17,507 nucleotides of DNA, taken from assembly GCA_030830285.1 (NCBI GenBank), contig JAURNF010000267.1, forward strand, positions 1-17,507, in the 5' to 3' direction. The position numbers and the translations under genes were made by a program. Positions 7,530 to 14,089 of the stretch are shown in pieces; the first letter of the stretch is position 1, and the number at the start of each line of letters is the position of its first letter. The DNA is from Candidatus Kapaibacterium sp. (GTDB lineage: Bacteria > Bacteroidota > Ignavibacteria > Kapaibacteriales > Kapaibacteriaceae). The notes under the pieces were generated by a model, which was not told the DNA's origin, ran no database searches, and saw only the letters and a program-made list of their open reading frames with translations.

Positions 7530-7803
7530 AGGTCCTCCCTCGTATTTCAGAATAACCGCTTAGCCGTTAGTCGGCATATCGCGTAGTCACAGCATCGTGC
7601 TTGACGGCGCGATACAACGAGTACTACTTCGTTGTTCCTGGCGTTGATTCTCTGAGCGTGCGTGTGTTCTTTGACCTGGCGTGTCGAGAGACAACCATAC
7701 GTCGATTCGATTCAGTTCCCCGATTGCCTAAAATATACCCTTTCGGACACTAATCAAGGGTTTTCGTGGGGGTATGCTGGCCCCCTAGGCGTATTTTTGC
7801 CAT
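7530..7803. promoter_or_regulatory. Divergent regulatory region between rhodopsin and rlmN
   Basis: No gene is supported in these 274 bases. They contain an inverted repeat ACAACGA/TCGTTGT (7614-7620 and 7629-7635, 8-base loop) that could be an operator. For rlmN, two weak promoter candidates are visible: TAAAAT at 7729-7734, and TTGACC at 7671-7676 with CATACG at 7696-7701. Just before rlmN are two successive stem-loops, ACCCTT/AAGGGT (7737-7742 and 7756-7761) and GGGGG/CCCCC (7768-7772 and 7781-7785), followed by T5 at 7794-7798. ATACCC (7735-7740) can instead pair with GGGTAT (7770-7775). No promoter is convincing. Confidence 0.4.
7534..7540 (-). promoter_or_regulatory. Strong Shine-Dalgarno site of the rhodopsin gene
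   Basis: On the minus strand AGGGAGG lies 4 bases before ATG 7529, a near-perfect anti-16S match. It is stronger than the sites of most genes in this window, which fits high expression of a membrane pump. Confidence 0.75.
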
Positions 7804-8910
7804 GTGGCAATAGCAAAACGCGATATCGTGGCGGGTCCGCCTGAGCTCAAGGGGCACCCCTTAGCCGACCTCGAACAGCTCTTTTTGGAGCGTGGCGAGC
7901 GGAAGTACCGTGCGCAGCAGGTGTATGATGCGCTCTACATCCATCGTTTCGACGATGTGGCCGGAATGCACGTCCTGCCCCAACAGTTGCGGGAAACGCT
8001 TCAGTCTGACTATCGAACATCAAGTGTTCGACTCCAGACCGTGCAGCAGTCAGAGGACGGCACGAAGAAGTTCTTGTTCGAGCTGCACGATGGTCGTGCT
8101 GTTGAGAGTGTGCTGATTCCGAGTGAGATGCGCGAGGCTGATGGCGTACCTCGTCGACTCACGTTATGCGTCTCTACACAGGTTGGGTGCAATCTCGGCT
8201 GCGTGTTCTGTGCTACTGCGTCGTTGAAGCTCACGCGTAATCTCACAGCTGGTGAGATTGTCGATCAGTTTCTTCAGGCGCAAAAGCATTCGGATAAGCC
8301 CATCACGAACATCGTGTTCATGGGGATGGGCGAGCCGATGAATAACTACGATGCGGTGATGCGCGCGACGCAGATCTTCAACGATCAGCGGACGAAGATG
8401 GTTGCGCCGCGTCGGACAACGCTATCGACAGCAGGTGTGATTCCTGGCATCATTCGCATGGCGGATGAAGGACAGATTATCAAGCTCGCGGTATCGCTCC
8501 ATGCAACAACGCAGGACGTGCGTGCAGAGCTGATGCCGATTGCGAAGAAGTATACCTTGCCGGAATTGATCGAGGCGCTCGAGTACTACTACCGCGCCAC
8601 GCGTAAAAGTGTCACGTACGAGTACATCCTGTTCGATGGCATCAATGATTCGATTGATGATGTCCGACGCCTCGGAAAGCTCGCGCGACGTATGCCAACG
8701 AAGATCAATGTGATTCCATTTCACGACATCGACTTCACACAACCTCAGGGGTTTGCGAAGACGCTCAAGCCGTCGCCATCGGAACGATTTGAATGGTTCT
8801 TGCAGAAACTCCGTGAGGAAGATGTCCAAGTGTTAGTGCGTTCATCGAGCGGTGTCGATATTGATGCTGCGTGTGGACAGTTAGCGTTTTCAACGGAGCA
8901 GGCAGCATGA
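7804..8910 (+). CDS. rlmN: Dual-specificity 23S rRNA/tRNA adenine-C2 methyltransferase RlmN
   Basis: A 368-residue radical SAM enzyme that methylates C2 of A2503 in 23S rRNA and A37 in some tRNAs. The iron-sulfur motif CxxxCxxC is C129-NLG-C133-VF-C136, in QVGCNLGCVFCATA. The SAM-binding GMGEP lies at 174-178, and the LSTAG and LAVSLHA strands are present. The catalytic pair is C122, seven residues before the cluster as in the E. coli enzyme, and the methyl-carrying C357 in VDIDAACGQLA, matching E. coli C355. The N-terminal KYRAQQVYDALY is the RNA-binding accessory domain. The start is GTG 7804; the ATG at 7802 is out of frame and stops after three codons, and no Shine-Dalgarno is seen. The stop overlaps the next gene's start (ATGA, 8907-8910), so the downstream exported protein is translationally coupled. 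Confidence 0.95.
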   Translation: MAIAKRDIVAGPPELKGHPLADLEQLFLERGERKYRAQQVYDALYIHRFDDVAGMHVLPQQLRETLQSDYRTSSVRLQTVQQSEDGTKKFLFELHDGRAVESVLIPSEMREADGVPRRLTLCVSTQVGCNLGCVFCATASLKLTRNLTAGEIVDQFLQAQKHSDKPITNIVFMGMGEPMNNYDAVMRATQIFNDQRTKMVAPRRTTLSTAGVIPGIIRMADEGQIIKLAVSLHATTQDVRAELMPIAKKYTLPELIEALEYYYRATRKSVTYEYILFDGINDSIDDVRRLGKLARRMPTKINVIPFHDIDFTQPQGFAKTLKPSPSERFEWFLQKLREEDVQVLVRSSSGVDIDAACGQLAFSTEQAA

Positions 8911-9851
8911 AGCACATTGTGCTTGTGATGATGTTGGTGCTGAGCTATGCATGCGCGGTGCCGTACACAAGTCCCGCACAAGATCTTGGCATCGGCAACG
9001 AAGTACTTGATGCACTCGAGTACGAAACGGATACTGAGTACTACGTGCGCTTGATCAATGGCGACGTTGTTACGGGTCAGATCGTCGAAATCACATCAGA
9101 CTCTTCGGGTTCATTTCTCCGCATCGCTACGTCGTTCGGACGCGCTCGACTGTATGCACGTGAGATTGCATGGATTGGCCCGCGCGAGTCGTCGTACCGT
9201 GCACGTCATCGTGGCATTCTTCTTCCTACGGCACAACCTATTGGCAACGATCACTACCTCGCGCTTGTCGAGGGCGTGATGCCTACGATTGGTGTGGGTA
9301 TTGGCTCTGTACTCAGCATTACGGCTGGACGTACTGTTGTGCCTGGCATCGGATGGTCAAATCAGTTCAGCACAGTGAACGTGAAGGGCACCGTGTACGA
9401 GGGATCAAACGGATTGGTTGAACAGGGCAAGCAGGTGTATGCGCTAGGGGTAAATGGTGCCTGGGTAAATGACGTCAACTTCATCGGACATCTCTACGGC
9501 GTTGCAACGTTTACTGGAAAGCGTACAAGTGTTAGTACGCTTGTTCATGCGAAGATTGCTGGCAAGGACGACTACACCGTGAGCGGTGGAACACTGTTCA
9601 GTCAGTTTCGCTTTCCATACACAAACGGAACCATCGGCGTAGCACTCATGATGGATGTGCGATTCCCGGAACTGCACGATCTGCATTTCGTTGGTGAGTT
9701 GTGGAATGCCGATCTCCGCCGTCCATCCAATAGTGCGTTGTTTGTTGGTGTGCGTCAAGGCAACACCGCACTCACCTTTGATTTCGGGATTGCGGTGCTG
9801 CCCGGACCTAATGTTGCGCCGGCGTTTGTGGTGCAGTGGACGCCGTTCTAG
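8907..9851 (+). CDS. Exported protein of unknown function, probable outer-membrane beta-barrel
   Basis: A 314-residue protein starting at ATG 8907, which overlaps the rlmN stop; the open frame extends upstream, but this start gives a signal peptide (MKHIVLVMMLVLSYACAV). Cleavage could be near SPAQ, or Cys16 could be lipidated, although SYAC is a poor lipobox. Residues about 34-80 (EYYVRLINGDVVTGQIVEI, then LRIATSFGRARLY) look like a small Sm-like beta-barrel segment of the kind found before membrane parts in other exported proteins. The rest is made of Gly/aromatic-rich amphipathic strands and ends in FVVQWTPF; a terminal Phe on the last strand is the usual mark of a BAM-inserted outer-membrane barrel. 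I do not recognise a named family. Its stop codon interlocks with that of the convergent lipoprotein gene, and no terminator separates them. Confidence 0.68.
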   Translation: MKHIVLVMMLVLSYACAVPYTSPAQDLGIGNEVLDALEYETDTEYYVRLINGDVVTGQIVEITSDSSGSFLRIATSFGRARLYAREIAWIGPRESSYRARHRGILLPTAQPIGNDHYLALVEGVMPTIGVGIGSVLSITAGRTVVPGIGWSNQFSTVNVKGTVYEGSNGLVEQGKQVYALGVNGAWVNDVNFIGHLYGVATFTGKRTSVSTLVHAKIAGKDDYTVSGGTLFSQFRFPYTNGTIGVALMMDVRFPELHDLHFVGELWNADLRRPSNSALFVGVRQGNTALTFDFGIAVLPGPNVAPAFVVQWTPF

Positions 9852-10615
9852 AGCGTTGGTGGGAAGATCGTAAGGGGGATTTCCTTACCAGTCTTGGTAA
9901 ACAGGTGAATGCCGACAAGTCCGAACTTGTGATTCGTGACGTACACGATCTTCTGCAGGACGGGATCACCATCGACGATACTCTCCGTCTTGTACACCTT
10001 AAGCTTCCAGTAGGCCACAGGGTAATCATCCGTCGTCGAGTGATAGGTTACTGTGCGGCGGGTTGTTACGCCCTTACTATCGGTGAATGACCAGCTATCT
10101 CCGACATTCATCGAGTATTTAATGACAGTGAACGGTTTCGAGAGATCATTCTTCGATGAGATGAACTCTTGAATACCTTGGTCGGTGACCTTCACCTGTA
10201 CATCGGCACGAATCTTCAGTCGGTTCGGAGTCGAGAGGTCAATCGTTGCACCGTAGCGATCGAGGATCCAATTCACTACCTCCAGCTTTGAAGCTTGTGG
10301 TAAGTCCTGCGTGCCGAGCAACGTATCGAACTCGTGGACAACGTCGAATGCGGCATCGAGATTAACTGACACCGTTGTGATGCCGTTATCGCGCTTCGTT
10401 ACAATGTTCGAGTCCTTGTAATCATACTTCCATCCATTTGGGAAGAGGCGTGCGAAATCGATCGACACACCCCATTGACGTCCGACATCGGTGAGGTCCA
10501 GATCGGTGCTGCCGCCAAGGTCGTTGGGTCCCTCATCGGTAGAGTCAAGAAGTCCGCACGAGGAGAGGAGGATTGCGGTACATAACGATAGAACGAGGAC
10601 TCGAGGAGACGACAT
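9848..10615 (-). CDS. Lipoprotein of unknown function
   Basis: A 255-residue protein with a clear lipoprotein signal, MSSPRVLVLSLCTAILLSSC, in which LSSC at residues 17-20 is the lipobox and Cys20 the lipidation site. A flexible Asp/Gly/Ser-rich stretch follows (about 21-45), then a mixed alpha/beta domain with strands such as TTVSVNLDAAFDVV and TPNRLKIRADVQVKV and a late GDSWSFTD motif. YVTNHKFGLVGIHLFTK near the end resembles closing strands of Bacteroidota lipoproteins that report on bound or converted material, but I do not recognise a family. The Shine-Dalgarno GGAG lies 7 bases before ATG 10615. The TAG stop shares the palindrome CTAG (9848-9851) with the TAG of the convergent gene. It is probably transcribed alone from the promoter region shared with the next cassette. 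Confidence 0.75.
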   Translation of the reverse strand: MSSPRVLVLSLCTAILLSSCGLLDSTDEGPNDLGGSTDLDLTDVGRQWGVSIDFARLFPNGWKYDYKDSNIVTKRDNGITTVSVNLDAAFDVVHEFDTLLGTQDLPQASKLEVVNWILDRYGATIDLSTPNRLKIRADVQVKVTDQGIQEFISSKNDLSKPFTVIKYSMNVGDSWSFTDSKGVTTRRTVTYHSTTDDYPVAYWKLKVYKTESIVDGDPVLQKIVYVTNHKFGLVGIHLFTKTGKEIPLTIFPPTL

Positions 10616-10747
10616 GGTGATGCTCCGTTAGTACATGGTGAAGTTCCTTGCCAGGGCAACTTCCCGCATACCCATTCGGCATCCTATGACAAACGTCAGG
10701 TTTTAAAGAAATCGTACTTTGGCACTTGGGGTTCAAGGGACATTATC
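10616..10747. promoter_or_regulatory. Divergent region between lipoprotein and TANFOR-like cassette
   Basis: This 132-base gap holds the 5' signals of both genes. The lipoprotein side has a Shine-Dalgarno at 10623-10627 and an inverted repeat GAAGTT/AACTTC (10640-10645 and 10658-10663) enclosing GCC/GGC, which could be an operator or leader hairpin. The cassette side has AGGGA at 10736-10740, 7 bases before ATG 10748, preceded by an AT-rich stretch (TTTTAAAGAAATCGTACTTTG, 10701-10721). The TACTTTG in that stretch partly resembles a Bacteroidota -7 element (TAnnTTTG) but is one base short. Confidence 0.4.
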
Positions 10748-12100
10748 ATGAGAATACTGGCTACACTCTGCCTTGTGCTGGTGTGTTGTGGGGTCGTTTG
10801 TGCTCAGCCGGGTGCTGTGACTATCCGTGTGGCACCTCCGCCGCCAAACATGTACCGTACTGGTGACTTGTGGCGGGGAGACATCGTCAACACATCATCA
10901 ACGACGTACCGTGTATTTTTACGTGGAATTGTTGATGAGATACAGCCTAGCACTGCGCGAGTTCTCGTCGCACGATCACGACAGTTTGATCTTCCACCAG
11001 GAGTGCTTCGATTCACTGGGCGCGACCTTGAGCCGTTCACAACGGAGTCGTATGCGCCTGCATACTACGACATGGTATTTCGCTCTGGTACAGTTCCGTC
11101 TGGTGAGTTTCGAGGATGTACTGAAGTCGTCGATGCAGCGTCGGGTGAGGTGCTCGCTGAGTACTGCAACGACGTACTCATCGAAGTCACGTCGCAGCCG
11201 TTCCTCCTCGCGCCAGCACACGACGCAGAGGTGAGTGAGCGGTATCCGGTTTTTTCGTGGTTAGGTGCGGCTCCTCCGACATCACAGCGGATCACATATC
11301 GCCTGCGTATTGCCGAGCAGTTTGCAGGTCAAACACCACAAGATGCAGTACTTCGTAATCCAGCGTTTCTTGATATCGCCGGACTTGATCGAACTGTGTT
11401 CATGTACCCAATTAGTGCGCGGCAGTTTACGCCAGATCAACGCTATGCATGGTATGTGACGGCGTTCGAACAACGTGGCAATATGCTTCGGGACGTAGGT
11501 AGCAGCGAGGTGTGGTCCTTCCAGATGGCACGTACAGCGTCAGATGTTGCGGATCAGTCTTCGAAGTCGGTATCTCGCAGTGGTGAACAATGCGCAGGCG
11601 ACAACTGGGATTTCGAAACGGGAACGTTGTCCTGTTGGACTGCAGAGGGTGATGTGGCAGAGGTTACGCCGATTCGTGGTTCACATCCAACACTTGGCAA
11701 TGTGCAGCATCATCGACAATGGTGGTATACCACATATGGAGATGTTGGCGACGCACTGACAGGAAGTATGCGTTCTGACATCTTCGTGATTACTGAGGAA
11801 GAGATTCGCGTTCGTGCTGGAGGTTCACGTTCTCCAGACGCATGTGTTGAACTTGTGGTCGAAGCAGCACAAGCAGATACCGTACGTGGCGATCGCCGTC
11901 GCTTGCCAGGCCTAACGGGCTCATTCGTCGTTGTCGCATCTACAGTATCAGATACGACAAACGTTCGAGAGTCACTCGAGACCTACGTCTGGGATGTGCA
12001 ACGATTTAAGAACCGACGTGCAGCAATTCTCGTACGTGATTGGTCTCGTATTGCCCATATCAACGTTGACTTCATCGAGCGTATGAGGTCATCGAAGTGA
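10748..12100 (+). CDS. Secreted TANFOR-like / FN3-like protein with C-terminal jelly-roll domain
   Basis: A 450-residue exported protein with signal peptide MRILATLCLVLVCCGVVCAQ. Residues 21-149 resemble the N-terminal domain of large TANFOR-type secreted proteins of Bacteroidota: VTIRVAPPPPNMYRTGD, then YRVFLRGIV, then SGEFRGC with C124 paired to C140 before ND. Residues about 150-262 form an FN3-like module (FLLAPAHDAEV, YPVFSWLG, YRLRIAEQF, YAWYVTAFEQRG). Residues about 283-446 form a jelly-roll-like domain opening with NWDFETGTLSCWTAEGDV and closing with AAILVRDWSRIAHINVDFIE, similar in layout to beta-sandwich domains attached to some glycoside hydrolases; no catalytic residues are evident. 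There is no T9SS tail. The stop overlaps the GTG start of the next gene (GTGA, 12097-12100), so this is the first gene of a coupled cassette. Function is unknown; the TANFOR resemblance is from memory of the family. Confidence 0.7.
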   Translation: MRILATLCLVLVCCGVVCAQPGAVTIRVAPPPPNMYRTGDLWRGDIVNTSSTTYRVFLRGIVDEIQPSTARVLVARSRQFDLPPGVLRFTGRDLEPFTTESYAPAYYDMVFRSGTVPSGEFRGCTEVVDAASGEVLAEYCNDVLIEVTSQPFLLAPAHDAEVSERYPVFSWLGAAPPTSQRITYRLRIAEQFAGQTPQDAVLRNPAFLDIAGLDRTVFMYPISARQFTPDQRYAWYVTAFEQRGNMLRDVGSSEVWSFQMARTASDVADQSSKSVSRSGEQCAGDNWDFETGTLSCWTAEGDVAEVTPIRGSHPTLGNVQHHRQWWYTTYGDVGDALTGSMRSDIFVITEEEIRVRAGGSRSPDACVELVVEAAQADTVRGDRRRLPGLTGSFVVVASTVSDTTNVRESLETYVWDVQRFKNRRAAILVRDWSRIAHINVDFIERMRSSK

Positions 12101-14028
12101 GTCGCCGCTACCTCGTGATAGCATTCCTCTGCGTAGGATCACAACTCATGGCGCAGTCCTGGTTCGGACTTGGCTCCGGTGCATCCGATGCAAACATCGT
12201 TCTCACTGGGAGTTACCGACTACTGGGTCAAACGTCCAATCGTCAGGGCACATTTCAACAGAAACCACCTGACTTTGCTCGTGCTGAGTTCACGCCCACA
12301 CTGCTTGTGTTCGGGATTCCGTTGAGTGCGACTGTCTTGTTCTCTACGGAACAGGGATCTACACGTCAGAACATCAATGCAGTATCACTGTCGCTCGATC
12401 CAGAAGTCCTTCAGCGCATCGTTGAACAACGCGCATATCGCGCATTGGATGAGTTCTTAGTTAGCGACTCAGGCTCCGCACTTCAGCAGATTCGTGAGGA
12501 CGCAAGTAACGTACAGGACGGTGTAACGCAGGTACAAGGACGTCTGGCCGACTATCAGCGTCTTCAAGAACTGCGTGAGCGTGGCGGTGCGATCACCGAC
12601 TATGCCGACGCCTTGGAGAATCTCGGCATTCTCTCCGGACGTGAAGCAATCATGCTATGGATGCCCAAGATCGGATACGGCACTGTGTTTCCTTCGATGA
12701 CGCAGCTCACGTTGCAAGGTTCACGTGTAAATGGCCTGGATGTTGAATGGAATCCCGGACGCACCTTCTATCTCCATTTCGTTCGCGGTACAACACAACG
12801 CCCACTTGTGCGCACCGATGGAGTGCGCATTGATACAACACTGTACACGCTCACAGACATTGCAGATTACGGACGCCAGATAACCGCAGCACGTGTTGGT
12901 GTAGGTTCACGAGATGGCGAGCACTTCACCGTGAGTGGTGTGTACACAACCGATGATCCTGCTTCACTCCCACGTGTCGACTCACTTGCAGGGGCACCAC
13001 CGCAGCGGAACATTGTTGGTTCGATGGACTTCCGCATCGAGCCGATACGGAATGTCTGGAGTATCAACGCAGAACTTGCAGGGTCAGTTACCGTCGGTGA
13101 TCTTCTCGCTCCACGCATTACAACGAACGCCGTACCAGCTGCGTTGTTGAAGCTCATTGATTCCAGTTCGTCGACCTATGCAGACTGGTCTGCATTCGCT
13201 TCAACAAACCTGTCCATCGTCGAGTCAGGAACGAGATTCAGCGCTAGTATTCGACGTATCGGTACAGGGTATCGCGCCTTGGGTGTGCCAAACATGCGTG
13301 TCGATGTGGTGCGATATGATGCACGCATTGATCAAGGACTCTTCAAACGCCAATTCACGATTGGTGTGTTTATCCGCCGAGACCATGACAACCTTGTGCC
13401 GCTCAAGCGTGCAACAACGCTCACAACGTCCATGGGGGCAAGTATCGGGATCGTACCCCGATCGCTGCCCTACCTGCGTGTGTCATACATGCCGTACGTT
13501 CAGGAATCAAACACCACTGATTCGCTCTTTGCGTATGCGAACCGCACGCAAATGTGGAATGCGACATCGGGTTACTCCTATCGTATCGGAGATATGGGCG
13601 CAAGCACACAGCTTGCATATGCGCTCCAGCAATCAGTAACGACGGCTCAAATGAGCGACTATTCCGTGCAATCGATCAACATGTATCAATCTCTGTCATT
13701 CGTGTTTCCATTGAACATCACGTTTGGGGGCGGCATCATTGAACAACGTTCCGAGAGCGCATCAACAGCCGTCGTGACGGGGGATGTGTCTGGGTCGTAT
13801 AGCATCGATGATGTGTTGAGTGTAAACGCGGGATTGACGTTAGCCCTCGATCAACAGGCTGGCGATCGTATCGGCTATTCGGTCGGAGTTACTGCTCGAA
13901 TAGGGGATATCGCAGATATTGATCTTCGAGCAGAGCGATCTGTGTTCGATGAGCGCATGCTTCCACCTGTTCTCGGTGGATCGTATCGTGAAGGGATTAT
14001 ACGGTTGGTGGTCTCGAAGTCTTGGTAG
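12097..14028 (+). CDS. Outer-membrane beta-barrel protein with helical insertion, cassette-associated
   Basis: A 643-residue protein starting at GTG 12097, which overlaps the previous stop. Its signal peptide is MSRRYLVIAFLCVGSQLMAQ. After a short N-terminal strand region (about 30-98) comes a helical block at about residues 101-180, rich in Glu/Gln/Arg/Leu (for example EVLQRIVEQRAYRALDEFL and VQGRLADYQRLQELRER). The barrel proper then starts with a characteristic stretch, PKIGYGTVFPSMTQLTLQGS, followed by GLDVEWNPGRTFY. Many amphipathic strands follow and the chain ends in LVVSKSW; a terminal aromatic residue fits BAM insertion. Some Bacteroidota barrels share the GTxxPxxxxLTLxG pattern, but I know no assigned function. 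Tight coupling to the upstream secreted protein and proximity to the large secreted protein downstream suggest it carries or anchors them at the outer membrane; this is inference. Confidence 0.75.
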   Translation: MSRRYLVIAFLCVGSQLMAQSWFGLGSGASDANIVLTGSYRLLGQTSNRQGTFQQKPPDFARAEFTPTLLVFGIPLSATVLFSTEQGSTRQNINAVSLSLDPEVLQRIVEQRAYRALDEFLVSDSGSALQQIREDASNVQDGVTQVQGRLADYQRLQELRERGGAITDYADALENLGILSGREAIMLWMPKIGYGTVFPSMTQLTLQGSRVNGLDVEWNPGRTFYLHFVRGTTQRPLVRTDGVRIDTTLYTLTDIADYGRQITAARVGVGSRDGEHFTVSGVYTTDDPASLPRVDSLAGAPPQRNIVGSMDFRIEPIRNVWSINAELAGSVTVGDLLAPRITTNAVPAALLKLIDSSSSTYADWSAFASTNLSIVESGTRFSASIRRIGTGYRALGVPNMRVDVVRYDARIDQGLFKRQFTIGVFIRRDHDNLVPLKRATTLTTSMGASIGIVPRSLPYLRVSYMPYVQESNTTDSLFAYANRTQMWNATSGYSYRIGDMGASTQLAYALQQSVTTAQMSDYSVQSINMYQSLSFVFPLNITFGGGIIEQRSESASTAVVTGDVSGSYSIDDVLSVNAGLTLALDQQAGDRIGYSVGVTARIGDIADIDLRAERSVFDERMLPPVLGGSYREGIIRLVVSKSW

Positions 14029-14089
14029 TGTAACCAGGCGCGGGGTCTAGAGTTGTTTTTCTTCACACAAGCGAGGGGGCTTGGGGAGA

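Noticed and set aside
7768..7798. GGGGG/CCCCC hairpin before rlmN as a simple rho-independent terminator
   Set aside because: The T-run begins eight bases after the stem, and no plus-strand gene ends just upstream; a leader structure is more likely.
7802..7813. ATG at 7802 as the rlmN start
   Set aside because: It is out of frame and reaches a stop after three codons; GTG 7804 opens the real frame.
7662..7844. Small open frame of 60 codons upstream of and into rlmN
   Set aside because: It overlaps the rlmN start in another frame, and its translation shows no conserved features or ribosome site.
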